From NCBI RefSeq assembly GCF_014851765.1, contig NZ_JACVAI010000001.1:186001-250000 (forward strand): a stretch of 64,000 nt of DNA, given 5' to 3'. The stretch comes from Pseudomonas sp. PDM04 (GTDB lineage Bacteria > Pseudomonadota > Gammaproteobacteria > Pseudomonadales > Pseudomonadaceae). The notes beneath the pieces were generated by a model. It had not been told where the DNA came from. It worked only from the letters and a program-made list of their open reading frames with translations, and searched no databases. A program made the translations under genes and the position numbers. Below, piece by piece: positions 41,692 through 51,268 of this stretch (the stretch's first letter is position 1; every line of letters begins with the position of its first letter).

Positions 41692-42915
41692 ATGTCTGCT
41701 CTTTCGTTGTGGCTGAATAATTTCACTCCCCTGCAATCCGCGCACACTCGAACTTACCTTGGCGGCCAGTCAGTATCGATGATCGGCATCTGGCTGCAAC
41801 AAACGGCGATGGCACTTCTGGTGTATCAACTGTCGGACGGGCAGGCGTTTGCGCTGGGGGTCAGTGCGCTGTGCTCAAGCCTTCCCATCCTGATGTTCAG
41901 CCTGTTCACCGGCGCCTTGGCCGACCGTTATGACAGGCGCAAGTTGTTGATCGGCTGTCACCTGGTGGAAATCGCCCTGACCTTCGTGATCGCCGCACTG
42001 ATCCAGACCGGGCAGGTGCAACTGGCGCACCTGTTCTTTTTTGCCTTTCTGATGGGGTGCGTCAACTCGGTGTATTTCCCGACGCAGCAGGCGTTTCTGT
42101 TCGACCTGGCGGGCCTGGACAACATTCGCAAGCTGATCAGCATCAACTCGATGATCCTGAATGTCTGCCGCACCCTGGGGCCAACACTGGCGGGTTATCT
42201 GGTGGCGCAAGTGGGCATGTCGGCGGCCTTCTGGGCCAACGGCTTGTCGTACTGGGTGGTGATTGTGTCGCTGATGTCCCTGCGTCAGGTCCGGCAACGC
42301 CAGCCCGATGCCGGTGAAAAAGTCTCCCTTGGCGAGGCGGTGGCGCATATTCGCCAGACCTTGACCCTGCGCAATATCTACATCTGCAGCGCGGCGCTGA
42401 CCATGTTCGGCCTGGGCACCCTGGCCCTGCTCCCGGCGGTGGCCCAGGGCGATCCGCAGCGCACCGGTCTGCTGCTGGGCGCTGCGGCGGCGGGGTCGCT
42501 GGTGTATGCGTTTTTTCTGTCGCCGGTGATCAGCCACATCCGGCGCATGGGCCTGACGCTGTCGCTGACCCTGGTCTGGATGGGCGGCTGGCTGGTGGTC
42601 TCGGCGCTGTCCAGCCTGCTTTTCCTGCAACTGTTCGCGCTCTTCATGTTCGGACTGGCCACCTCGCAGGCGATGGTGACCTGTACCAGCCTGGTGCAGA
42701 TCCTCTCGCCCGCGACCATGCGCGGCCGCCTGATGGGGTTGTTCAGCATCATCGGCTTCGGCCTGCAGCCCTTGGCCACCCTGGTCGCCGGCTACATGGC
42801 CGACCGCCTGGGCGTGGCCACCACCATTGCCCTGTGGGGTCTGGTGGCGGTCACGATTGCCAGCCTGCTGCTGGTACAACCGCAATGGCGGCATTGGAAC
42901 CTGGCAAAAAACTGA
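41692..42915 (+). CDS. MFS transporter (EntS-like)
   Basis: A 407-residue inner-membrane transporter with about 12 helices (DHA3/EntS-like pattern: TYLGGQSVSMIGIWLQQTAM and GALADRYDRRKLL). ATG 41692 is used; a TTG at 41671 is in frame but weak. It is divergent from the desulfinase operon and could export a desulfurized product or protect against the substrate. That is inference; EntS-like proteins otherwise export siderophores. Confidence 0.85.
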   Translation: MSALSLWLNNFTPLQSAHTRTYLGGQSVSMIGIWLQQTAMALLVYQLSDGQAFALGVSALCSSLPILMFSLFTGALADRYDRRKLLIGCHLVEIALTFVIAALIQTGQVQLAHLFFFAFLMGCVNSVYFPTQQAFLFDLAGLDNIRKLISINSMILNVCRTLGPTLAGYLVAQVGMSAAFWANGLSYWVVIVSLMSLRQVRQRQPDAGEKVSLGEAVAHIRQTLTLRNIYICSAALTMFGLGTLALLPAVAQGDPQRTGLLLGAAAAGSLVYAFFLSPVISHIRRMGLTLSLTLVWMGGWLVVSALSSLLFLQLFALFMFGLATSQAMVTCTSLVQILSPATMRGRLMGLFSIIGFGLQPLATLVAGYMADRLGVATTIALWGLVAVTIASLLLVQPQWRHWNLAKN

Positions 42916-42959
42916 TCCCGACACCCACCTGTGGGGCCGGGATCGACATCAAGATTCAG

Positions 42960-43046
42960 TGCGGGAACGAGCCTGCTCGCGAAAGCGAACCGCCATCGAG
43001 CAGCGATATCGCCTGTAAGCCCCTTCGCGAGCAAGCCCGTGTGTCA
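42960..43046. repeat. REP elements between convergent genes
   Basis: Two REP-type palindromic halves (ACGAGCCTGCTCGCGAAAGC near 42965 and CCCTTCGCGAGCAAGCCCG near 43020) in opposite orientation, forming a paired REP (BIME-like) structure after the MFS gene and before the convergent aldo/keto reductase. Confidence 0.7.
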
Positions 43047-44069
43047 TCAGACCCGCGACTTACGCCCGGCAAACGGATGGCTCGGGTCGTTATAACCCGG
43101 CGTCGAAGAGTGACCGGTGATCACCAGGTCGTCGATAAAGGCTTCATCTTCGGCGGTAAAGGCGTAGTTCAGTGCCGGCACATAATCATTCCATTGTTCT
43201 TCGGTTCGAGGCCCGGCAATCGCGGAAGTGATCAGTTTGTTGTTCAGTACCCAGGCCAGGGCGAACTGGCCCGGGGTGATTCCGCGCGCCTGGGCGTGGT
43301 CCTTGACGCGCTGCGCCAGGTTCAGCGATTCGGGGCGCCATTCGGTCTGGTGCAGGCGCTTGTCGTTGCGCCCGGCGCGGGTGCCTTCGGAGGGCGGCTG
43401 GCTCGGATCGTACTTGGCGGTGAGCACGCCACGGGCCAGCGGGCTGTAGGAGACCACGCCAATCCCGTAGTACTCGGCCGCCGGCAAGTGCTCGTTTTCG
43501 ATTTGGCGGTTGGCCAGGTTGTACAGCGGCTGGCTGGCTGCCGGACGCTCGATGCCCAGCAGGTCGGCGGCGCGGCTGAATTCGGCGAGTTTCCAGCCAC
43601 GATGGTTGGACAGGCCATAGGAACGGATCTTGCCCGCCCGAATCAGGTCCGACAACGCGCGCAGGGTCTCTTCCACCGGCGTCGTATGGTCCTCGCGATG
43701 CAGATAGAACAGGTCGATGTAATCGGTGTTCAGGCGTTTCAGGCTGGCCTCCACCGACTGAATCACGTTGTGCCGCGAAGCACCGCGATCATTGGGGCCC
43801 AGCGCCCCCGGGTTCGGGTTGACGAACTTGGTCGACAGCACCCATTGCGAACGCCGCTCGGCGATCAGGCGGCCCACGGTTTCTTCCGAAGCACCGCCGT
43901 TGTAGCCGTTCGCGGTGTCGATGAAGTTGATGCCCTGCTCGTACGCCTTGTCGACAATTCGCCTGGCCACCGCATCGTCGGTCTGCCCGCCAAACATCAT
44001 CGTCCCCAGGGTGATGGGCGACACCTTGATCCCGTTGCGGCCCAGGTTGCGGTACTCGATAGCGCTCAT
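43047..44069 (-). CDS. Aldo/keto reductase
   Basis: A 340-residue NADPH-dependent aldo/keto reductase. NLGRNGIKVSPITLGTMMFGG is the family start. The catalytic Asp/Tyr segment is FIDTANGYNGGASEETVG, the catalytic Lys lies in LSTKFVN, and FYLHRED holds the fourth residue. ATG 44069 has GGGAGTG upstream; GTG 44075 is an alternative. It is the last gene after the Opp/Dpp-type ATPase (46-base gap). It may process a carbonyl product of the imported compound. Confidence 0.88.
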   Translation of the reverse strand: MSAIEYRNLGRNGIKVSPITLGTMMFGGQTDDAVARRIVDKAYEQGINFIDTANGYNGGASEETVGRLIAERRSQWVLSTKFVNPNPGALGPNDRGASRHNVIQSVEASLKRLNTDYIDLFYLHREDHTTPVEETLRALSDLIRAGKIRSYGLSNHRGWKLAEFSRAADLLGIERPAASQPLYNLANRQIENEHLPAAEYYGIGVVSYSPLARGVLTAKYDPSQPPSEGTRAGRNDKRLHQTEWRPESLNLAQRVKDHAQARGITPGQFALAWVLNNKLITSAIAGPRTEEQWNDYVPALNYAFTAEDEAFIDDLVITGHSSTPGYNDPSHPFAGRKSRV

Positions 44070-44115
44070 GTTCACTCCCCTAATGGTCTTTTCACTGGTT
44101 ATTCAAACAACATCA

Positions 44116-45906
44116 CTAAATTGCAAAGCGCGATAACAGCAAGGCCACCGGCAGGTCCTGCCAGACGGCATCGCTGTAGGGCACCGACTCGTCGTCGGCC
44201 ACCGGATAACGCGGGACCGGCACCGAGCCAATCAGTTTCTTCGTGTAGTCATGGCGGGCGTTTTTCCAGATTCCGTCATGGGCGCCCTCCTCGACGATCT
44301 TGCCGTCGTGCATCACCAGCACACGGTCGGCCATGTACTTGACCACCGACAGGTCGTGGGAAATGAACAGGTAGGACAGGCCGAATTCTTCCTTCAGATC
44401 CGCCAGCAGATTGAGGATCTGCGCCCGGACCGAGACGTCCAGCGAGGACACCGCCTCGTCGAGGATCACCAGCGAAGGCCGCAGGATCAGCGCCCGCGCC
44501 ACGCCGATGCGCTGCCGCTGGCCACCGGAAAACTCGTGGGGGTATTTCCACACCGCCGAGGCCGGCAGCCCCACGCGCTGGACGATGTCGAGGATGCGCT
44601 GGCTGCGCGCCTGGGCCTGTTTCACACCGTGATTCTTCAACACGCCGTCGAGGATGCGATAAACGCTGTGCCTGGGATTCAGCGACCCGTACGGATCCTG
44701 GAACACCATCTGCACGAAAGGCCGGTGGGCACGCAGCTGTTTCTCGCTGAACGACGCAATGTCGGTGCCATTGAGCAGGATGGCGCCGGAACTGGAGCGG
44801 ATCAGGCCCAGAATGGTTTTGCTCAGGGTCGATTTTCCGCAACCGGATTCGCCCACCAGCCCGAGGGTTTCGCCGGGCCGGATCTGAAAGGACACGTCGT
44901 CGACGGCAGTGACCACGCCCTGGCGGGTCTTGTACTCGGTGCGCAGGTGGCGTACGTCGAGGATGGGCCGTAGCTCGGCGTCAGCCAGCGCGTCACGGGC
45001 GGTGGGCGCGCGGGGATGGCTCTGCAGATCGAACTCGATCAGGCCGTTGGCGCCGGGGCGCACGTTGATTTCCGGCAACGAAGCGCTGGCGTAATGCGAT
45101 TCACTGTCCAGGCGCAGCGAAGCACCGAGCAGGCCTTTGGTGTACGGGTGCTGCGGCGCGGTGAAGATCGCTTCGGTGCTGGCGGTCTCGACGATCAGAC
45201 CGTCGTACATCACCGCCACCCGATCAGCCCACTGCCCCACCACCCCCAGGTCGTGGGTAATCAACAGCAAGCCCATGGCGTACTCTTCGCTGAGCTCCTT
45301 GAGCAGTTGCAGAATGTGCGCCTGCACCGTCACGTCCAGTGCGGTGGTCGGTTCATCGGCAATCAGCAGGCGCGGCTTGCAGGCCACGGCGATCGCGATC
45401 ATCACCCGTTGGCGCTGGCCGCCGGACAAATTGTGCGGAAAGTCATCCAGGCGCGCCGCCGCGTTGGGAATCCGCACTTTCTTCAGCAGGGCCAGGGACT
45501 CGGCGCGAGCCTCCTGGCGCGACAGGCCACGATGGCGGCGCAGCACTTCACCGATCTGCTCGCCGATGCTCAGCACCGGGTTGAGCGAGGTCATCGGATC
45601 CTGGAACACCATGGAGATCTCGTTGCCGCGCAAGCCACGCATCAGCGGGTCACTGATGCCGGACAGGTCCAGGCCATCGAAATCCACGCGTCCCTCCAGT
45701 TCGGCGCGACCGCCCAGCAGGCGCATGATCGCCATCGCCGTGGTCGACTTGCCGCAGCCGGACTCGCCCACCAGCGCCAGGGTTTCGCCCCTGGCCACTT
45801 GGAAACTCACGCCCTTGACGGCCTGGTGATCGCCATAGCTGACGCGCAGATCAGCGACCTTGAGCAAAGCCTGACGGTGGTCGTCAAGGTTGGCTACAGC
45901 ATTCAT
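44116..45906 (-). CDS. Dual ATPase of an Opp/Dpp-type ABC importer
   Basis: A 596-residue protein with two complete ATPase domains in tandem (DppD-DppF fusion type). The first has Walker A GESGCGKST (residues about 40), signature NLSGGQRQRVMIAIA and Walker B LLIADEPTTALD. The second repeats GESGCGKST, SGGQRQRIGVARAL and VILDEAVSSLD. Its start overlaps the stop of the upstream permease by 4 bases. Such proteins energise import of peptides, opines, nickel or other small molecules; here the context suggests a sulfur compound. Confidence 0.92.
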   Translation of the reverse strand: MNAVANLDDHRQALLKVADLRVSYGDHQAVKGVSFQVARGETLALVGESGCGKSTTAMAIMRLLGGRAELEGRVDFDGLDLSGISDPLMRGLRGNEISMVFQDPMTSLNPVLSIGEQIGEVLRRHRGLSRQEARAESLALLKKVRIPNAAARLDDFPHNLSGGQRQRVMIAIAVACKPRLLIADEPTTALDVTVQAHILQLLKELSEEYAMGLLLITHDLGVVGQWADRVAVMYDGLIVETASTEAIFTAPQHPYTKGLLGASLRLDSESHYASASLPEINVRPGANGLIEFDLQSHPRAPTARDALADAELRPILDVRHLRTEYKTRQGVVTAVDDVSFQIRPGETLGLVGESGCGKSTLSKTILGLIRSSSGAILLNGTDIASFSEKQLRAHRPFVQMVFQDPYGSLNPRHSVYRILDGVLKNHGVKQAQARSQRILDIVQRVGLPASAVWKYPHEFSGGQRQRIGVARALILRPSLVILDEAVSSLDVSVRAQILNLLADLKEEFGLSYLFISHDLSVVKYMADRVLVMHDGKIVEEGAHDGIWKNARHDYTKKLIGSVPVPRYPVADDESVPYSDAVWQDLPVALLLSRFAI

Positions 45907-46898
45907 GCAGTTCTCCCGCGCAGTCGTGGATTCAGGGCGCTGATCAAGGCGTCACCCAGCAGGTTCAGGCTGAACACCGTGATCACCAGGGTCAGCCCGG
46001 GGATCGCGGTGAGGTACAGGGCGCTGCGCAACATGTCGCGACCGGTGCCGATCATGCTGCCCCAGCTGACTTTGTTCGGGTCGCCGACGCCGAGGAACGC
46101 CAGCGAGGATTCGGTGAGGATCGCCGAGGCGACGATCACCGAAGCGGTGATGATGATCGGCGGCAAGGCGTTGGGCAGGACTTCGCGAACAATGATCCAC
46201 CGTGTGCTGTAGCCGACGCTGCGGGCGGCGAGCACGAAGTCGGCGCTGAGCAAGGCGCGGAATTCGGCGCGCACCAGTCGCGCCACGGTGTCCCAGGAGG
46301 TCAGGCCGATGACGACGGCGATGATGGTCACGGTGGATTGGGTGATGGAGACCACGACCACCACCAACAGGAACGACGGCGTGGTCTGGAAAATCTCGAT
46401 CAGCCAGGTCAGCAACCGGTCGACCTTGCCGCCGAAGTAACCCGCCAGCGCACCGATCAGTGTGCCGATCAGCACGCTGACCAGGGCGGCGGTCACGCCG
46501 ACCAGCAACGACACCCGCGCGCCGTGGGCCAGACCGGCGGCCAGATCACGCCCCAGGGCGTCGGTGCCGAGGGGAAACTGCCAGTCCTCGCCCGGCGCCA
46601 GCAAGGGCTGCCCGGCCATGTCCAGTGGATCGCCGGGGTACAACAGCCCCGCCGCCAGGGCGACGAACAGGATCAACAGCAAGATCGCCGACCCCGCCAC
46701 CGCCCCCGGCGAACGCAGCAGCGCTCGGGTCACCGGCCAGCGGCTGCGCTGATCGTCCGACACGGGTGCAATGGGAACTGCCGACAGCGTGGCGCGGGGC
46801 AGCAAGCGACCCAGCATCGTCGTGCCCAGTTGCTGGCGCCAGCCGGTCAACGCCGCACGCGAAGGTTGCAGGCTCACATCCTGTAGATCGAGGCTCAT
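45903..46898 (-). CDS. Opp/Dpp-type ABC permease (DppC-like)
   Basis: A 331-residue inner-membrane permease with an N-terminal cytoplasmic segment and about six helices. The coupling loop (ARSVGYSTRWIIVREVLPNALPP) and the PLGTDALGRDLAAGLAHGAR segment are typical of the DppC group. Linked to the ATPase by an ATGA overlap and 3 bases from the DppB-like gene. Confidence 0.92.
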   Translation of the reverse strand: MSLDLQDVSLQPSRAALTGWRQQLGTTMLGRLLPRATLSAVPIAPVSDDQRSRWPVTRALLRSPGAVAGSAILLLILFVALAAGLLYPGDPLDMAGQPLLAPGEDWQFPLGTDALGRDLAAGLAHGARVSLLVGVTAALVSVLIGTLIGALAGYFGGKVDRLLTWLIEIFQTTPSFLLVVVVVSITQSTVTIIAVVIGLTSWDTVARLVRAEFRALLSADFVLAARSVGYSTRWIIVREVLPNALPPIIITASVIVASAILTESSLAFLGVGDPNKVSWGSMIGTGRDMLRSALYLTAIPGLTLVITVFSLNLLGDALISALNPRLRGRTA

Positions 46899-46901
46899 GG
46901 T

Positions 46902-47879
46902 TCAGCGCCCTCTCAACCGGGAAGCGATGCGCGGATCGAGTCGAGTGTGCAGCCAGTCCACGAGGATGTTGGCGACGATCACGATGAACGACGACATCAG
47001 CAGGATCCCCAGCAACACCTTGTACTCACGGGCCTGCACCGCCTCCAGGGTCAGGCGGCCAATGCCGGGCCAGCCGAAAACGGTTTCCGCCACCGCCGCA
47101 CCGCCGAGCAGGCCACCCAGGTGCGCCCCGGCCACGGTGGTCAACGGCAACAAGGCATTGCGCAGCACATGGCGCCAGGTGATGCGCCACGGCGACAGAC
47201 CTTTGGCCCGGGCCGTGCGCACGTAATCCTGGGTCAACACTTCCAGCACCGAGGCGCGGGTCAGCCGGGCATAAATGGCGACGAAGAAACTGGCCAGGGT
47301 CAATGCCGGCAGAATGGCGTACTGCAGTTTGTCGACGAACTTGTCCAAACCACTGAGCCCGGCGCCGATCGTGCCGTCGCCGCCGGCCGGCAGCCATTCG
47401 AGCTTGACCGCGAACAGCACGATGGCCATCAGGCCGATCCAGAATCCCGGTGTCGAGTACAAAATGAACGCCAGCGAAGACAGCACCCGGTCCGGCCACT
47501 TGCCGGCCCACAGCGCCATCACCACCCCCAGACTGACACCCGCCACCAGGGAAATAAGCAAGGCCAGGCCCATCAGCAACAAGGTATTGGGCAGCCGCTG
47601 GGTGATCACATCGAGCACCGGAATGCCGTAACGCGGTGAATCGCCGAGGCTCAGTTGTGACAGGTGAGCGATGTAATCGCCGAACTGCGCCAACGACGAT
47701 TTATCCAGGCCGTACTGCTGGCGCAGCAACTGGGTGGTTTCCGCCGTCGCCGAGCCCGCCTCGGCCATCAGGGCGTCCACCGCATCGCCCGGCACGCTCT
47801 GCAGCAGGATGAAGTTGAGAATGATCACGCCGATGGCGGTGGGAATGGCCCGGACAATCGCACGAAAGAAAAACGGCAT
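46902..47879 (-). CDS. Opp/Dpp-type ABC permease (DppB-like)
   Basis: A 325-residue permease, first gene of the importer operon. RAIVRAIPTAIGVIILNFIL is the first helix. TARAKGLSPWRITWRHVLRN is the coupling loop. ATG 47879 is preceded by AGGGGCGCGG and gives a family-typical N-terminus; an upstream ATG at 47936 is in frame but has a poor ribosome site. It is divergent from the binding-protein gene at 48245. A paralogue starts at 63294. Confidence 0.9.
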   Translation of the reverse strand: MPFFFRAIVRAIPTAIGVIILNFILLQSVPGDAVDALMAEAGSATAETTQLLRQQYGLDKSSLAQFGDYIAHLSQLSLGDSPRYGIPVLDVITQRLPNTLLLMGLALLISLVAGVSLGVVMALWAGKWPDRVLSSLAFILYSTPGFWIGLMAIVLFAVKLEWLPAGGDGTIGAGLSGLDKFVDKLQYAILPALTLASFFVAIYARLTRASVLEVLTQDYVRTARAKGLSPWRITWRHVLRNALLPLTTVAGAHLGGLLGGAAVAETVFGWPGIGRLTLEAVQAREYKVLLGILLMSSFIVIVANILVDWLHTRLDPRIASRLRGR

Positions 47880-48244
47880 CCGCGCCCCTGAGCGAACAAA
47901 TTGAGTCACGCGTAAATAAAGATTACTGGCCGGCATCTAGTTCTCTGCACACAAGCGAATGGGGCGGGACAGGTTCAACGGCCAACACTAATACAGCAAT
48001 TTTCAAAGCCGAACACCGAATAAAAAGTTCTAAACTTATTATCTGCCGGGGTTATTGAAACTGCGTTTAACGTTATAACTCGGCCACTTGAATACTTCGG
48101 AAACTATCCGCTAGGCTCGCCGCTCTGTTCTGATTCCCAACAGAACAACGACACACCCTCCATTTAATAAAACGCCGCGTTGGTTCTAACCATAGAACCA
48201 AAATCAGCGCGCACTCTTATTACTTGCTTTGCGAAAGGTGCAGC
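47880..48244. promoter_or_regulatory. Divergent control region of the first import/receptor module
   Basis: A 365-base AT-richer region between the permease operon and the binding-protein operon. It contains two inverted repeats, TGTTCTG-N8-CAGAACA (48126-48147) and TTGGTTCTA-acca-TAGAACCAA (48180-48201). No gene is visible. Confidence 0.65.
48180..48201. promoter_or_regulatory. 9-bp inverted repeat, TCTA-N4-TAGA core (operator candidate)
   Basis: Perfect 9-base arms TTGGTTCTA / TAGAACCAA around a 4-base centre, about 45 bases before the binding-protein start. A palindrome with the same TCTA-N4-TAGA core stands in the other divergent control region at 63186-63205. Confidence 0.55.
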
Positions 48245-49834
48245 ATGTCGTTATCCAGAAGGATGTTTATCAAGGATTCCATGATCCTGGCGGCGGGAAC
48301 CGGTCTGTTGAGCCAGGCATCCGGGGTATTTGCCGCGGTCGACGGCAAACAGACCCTCGTGGTGTCGCAGTTCCCCGAACCCACGGTGCTGACCAACGCA
48401 CTTACCACCGACGGCACCATTTACACCGTCACCAGCAAGTTGTTCGACGGCCTGCTGTCCTATGACGCACAACGCCAGCCCGTCCCCCGCCTGGCCACCG
48501 ACTGGCAGGTCAGCGCCGACGGCCTGGTCTATACCTTCAACTTGCGCCCCGGCGTCACCTGGCATGACGGCCAGCCGTTCTGCTCGCAGGACGTCGCCTT
48601 TTCCCTGCAGAACATCTGGCGCAAATTCAATTCGCGAGGCATCACCACGTTCGCCCCGGTGAGCAACGTTGAAACGCCCACGCCATTGCAAGTGGTGCTG
48701 ACGCTGTCGACGCCAGCGCCCTACTTGCTCAGCGCCTTGTCGTCGACCGATGCCCAGGTCCTGCCCAAGCACCTGTACGACAGCGGCAACCCGCTGACCA
48801 ACCCGCACAACATCCAGCCGATTGGCACCGGCCCCTTCAAATTCGAACGTTGGGACCGCGGTGTATCGATCAACCTGGTGCGCAACGAACAGTATTGGGA
48901 CCCCGGCAAGCCGCACCTGGACGCCCTGATCTTTCGCATCATTCCGGACCTCACCGCCGCGTCGGCCGCCCTGGAAACCCAGGCCGTGCAACTGGCCTCG
49001 GTGGCCCTGAGCAACGTCAAGCGCCTGCGCGGCATCAGCCAGTTGCAGGTCAGCGAAATCAGTGCGCCCTACTCCCCGGGCCTGGTCGGGTTCGAGTTCA
49101 ACCTGGAAAAACCGGTGTTCCAGGACGTGCGGGTGCGCCAGGCGTTCGCCCACGCCATCGACCGCGACTTCGTGGTCAAGAACATCTACTTCGGCTACGC
49201 CCAGCCGGCGTTCAGCACAATCCCCGCGAGCATGAGCGATTTCTACGACGACAGCGTGCCCCGCTACCCTTTCGACCTGGCGAAGGCCGAGGCCCTGCTC
49301 GAGCAAGCCGGGCTGAAAAAAGGCGCTGACGGCCTTCGGCTGACGATCTACAACGACCCCAACCCGGCCAACGAAACCCTGCAGATTGCCCACTACCTGC
49401 GCAGCAACCTGGCAAAGATCGGGGTGAAACTGGTGATCCGTTCCCAGGATTTCCCCGAGTACGTCAACCGCGTCTACACCCGTCGCGACTTCGACACCAC
49501 GCTGATCAGCGCCACCGCCGGGCCTGACCCGGTGATGGGCACCCAGCGTTTCTATCACTCGGCCAACTTCAAGCCCGGCATCGCCTTCTCCAACGGCGCG
49601 CGTTACGCCAACCCACGGGTCGACCAACTGCTGGAGCTGGGGCAGTCGGAAATCGACCCGGTCAAGCGCAAGGCCTGGTACGCCGAGTTCCAGCACATCG
49701 TGCTGACCGACCTGCCGAAGATCCCCATCGTCTCGCCGACCGTGGTGGTGGTGACACAGAAACAGCTCAAGGATTTCTTCAACTCCTCGGAAGCGCTGTA
49801 CGGCAATTTCGCCGATGCGAGTTACCAGGCCTAG
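48245..49834 (+). CDS. Opp/Dpp-type substrate-binding protein with Tat signal, copy 1
   Basis: A 529-residue periplasmic binding protein of the SBP_bac_5 family. A twin-arginine signal (SRRMFIKDSMILAAGTGLLS, cleavage near GVFA-AV) precedes a mature part with LVVSQFPEPTVLTNALTTDG and TWHDGQPFCSQDVAFS. AAAGGTG precedes ATG 48245. It is divergent from a matching permease/ATPase operon. Downstream lie the DszC-like enzyme, a receptor and a second binding protein. Confidence 0.9.
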   Translation: MSLSRRMFIKDSMILAAGTGLLSQASGVFAAVDGKQTLVVSQFPEPTVLTNALTTDGTIYTVTSKLFDGLLSYDAQRQPVPRLATDWQVSADGLVYTFNLRPGVTWHDGQPFCSQDVAFSLQNIWRKFNSRGITTFAPVSNVETPTPLQVVLTLSTPAPYLLSALSSTDAQVLPKHLYDSGNPLTNPHNIQPIGTGPFKFERWDRGVSINLVRNEQYWDPGKPHLDALIFRIIPDLTAASAALETQAVQLASVALSNVKRLRGISQLQVSEISAPYSPGLVGFEFNLEKPVFQDVRVRQAFAHAIDRDFVVKNIYFGYAQPAFSTIPASMSDFYDDSVPRYPFDLAKAEALLEQAGLKKGADGLRLTIYNDPNPANETLQIAHYLRSNLAKIGVKLVIRSQDFPEYVNRVYTRRDFDTTLISATAGPDPVMGTQRFYHSANFKPGIAFSNGARYANPRVDQLLELGQSEIDPVKRKAWYAEFQHIVLTDLPKIPIVSPTVVVVTQKQLKDFFNSSEALYGNFADASYQA

Positions 49835-49901
49835 ATCCCGCAACCCACAGGGGACCGGGATTGGCTGAACCCTCCACCACTGCAAAGGAACAGGACTCAC
49901 G

Positions 49902-51110
49902 ATGACCGAAGCTCTTCGCACCGCCCACCCCCTGACGGTCGCTCCGCCCGCCAGCCCGGCCCATATCGTCCGCAGCGACCAGGAAGCGGTGCAGGTCGCC
50001 GAGCGCCTGGCCGCGCAGTTCAAGCAGAACGCCCAAGTGCGCGACGTCGAACGGCAACTGCCCTGGCAAGAACTGGAGGACTGTGCCCGTAGCGGCCTGC
50101 TGGCGATCCGCGTGCCCCGCGAGTACGGCGGCGCGCAGGTGTCCTACCTGACGTTGACCCGAGTGGTGGCCGCCATCGGCGAAGCCGACGCGTCGATCGG
50201 GCAACTGTTGTTGAGTATTGTCCTTGCCAGCAGCGTGATCGAAGCCGTCGGCCGCGAGGAACAGAAACGCCTGTTCTTCGGCAAGATCCTCCAAGGCTAT
50301 CGCTGGGGCAACGGCCACGCGGAGGGCGGAAGCCTGCCGGCCGGCACGACCCGCACGCGGATCACCCGCGAAGGCGACCATTACCGGGTCAATGGTGCCA
50401 AGGCATACTCCACCGGCGCACTGTTTTCACAGTTGATTTCCATCGGTTGCGTGGACGACGACGGCCTGTCGAAAACCGCGGTGATCGATCGTCATGCCCC
50501 CGGCCTGACCATCATCGATGACTGGGACGGTTTCGGCCAACGCACCACCGCCAGCGGCACCTTGTTGCTGGATAACGTGCGGGTCGAACACAGCCACGTA
50601 CTGGATTCGGAACAGGGCAAGACCCGCGCCAACACCTATGGCATTCCCGACCTGTTCCACAGCGCCCTGGACCTGGGCATCGCCCGCGCTGCGTTCAGCG
50701 ACACCCTCGACTACGTACGCCATCACGCCCGTCCCTATGCGCGGACCGGTGTCGAGGCGGTGGCGGAAGACCCTTATGTGCTGGCGATCATCGGCGACGT
50801 GCACACGCGCATTCATGCCGGTGAAGTCGTGCTGGAGCGCGCCGCCGAGCTGTTCGACCAGGTCACTGCCGAACAGGGTCCGGGACCCTCGGCCCAGGTA
50901 TCGTCGGCACTGGCGGCGGCGAAGATTCTCACCACCGAAGCGGCACTGCTGGCCAGCAACAAACTGTTCCAGCTCGGCGGCGCCAGCTCGACACGGCTCG
51001 AGTACGGCTTCGACCGACATTGGCGCAACGCCCGCACCCACACGGTCCACGATCCGGTGGCATGGAAATTCAATCTGATCGGCAAGTATCACCTGACCCT
51101 TCAACGCTGA
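49902..51110 (+). CDS. DszC/SfnB-like flavin-dependent monooxygenase 1
   Basis: A 402-residue acyl-CoA-dehydrogenase-fold protein. Most relatives in this sub-branch (DszC, SfnB, SoxC) are reduced-flavin monooxygenases that oxygenate sulfur compounds. FDRHWRNARTHTVHDPVAWK near the C-terminus is their signature; GQRTTASGTLLLDNVRV is also conserved. The usual acyl-CoA dehydrogenase Glu catalytic base segment is not recognisable. AAAGGAACAGGA precedes the ATG. It is second in the operon starting with the binding protein. Confidence 0.8.
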   Translation: MTEALRTAHPLTVAPPASPAHIVRSDQEAVQVAERLAAQFKQNAQVRDVERQLPWQELEDCARSGLLAIRVPREYGGAQVSYLTLTRVVAAIGEADASIGQLLLSIVLASSVIEAVGREEQKRLFFGKILQGYRWGNGHAEGGSLPAGTTRTRITREGDHYRVNGAKAYSTGALFSQLISIGCVDDDGLSKTAVIDRHAPGLTIIDDWDGFGQRTTASGTLLLDNVRVEHSHVLDSEQGKTRANTYGIPDLFHSALDLGIARAAFSDTLDYVRHHARPYARTGVEAVAEDPYVLAIIGDVHTRIHAGEVVLERAAELFDQVTAEQGPGPSAQVSSALAAAKILTTEAALLASNKLFQLGGASSTRLEYGFDRHWRNARTHTVHDPVAWKFNLIGKYHLTLQR

Positions 51111-51268
51111 TCCCTTACGCACTTCGACCCCAGGAGGCAAACGCCACTCACACGACCTTGCGCGCTTCACAGCACATGCACCCCCACTTGCCAGGCTAGA
51201 ACCAGCCAGCGTCGACTCACTACTGCACACACAGAACATAATGCAGAGGCAATACCAGGCTCATTCCC

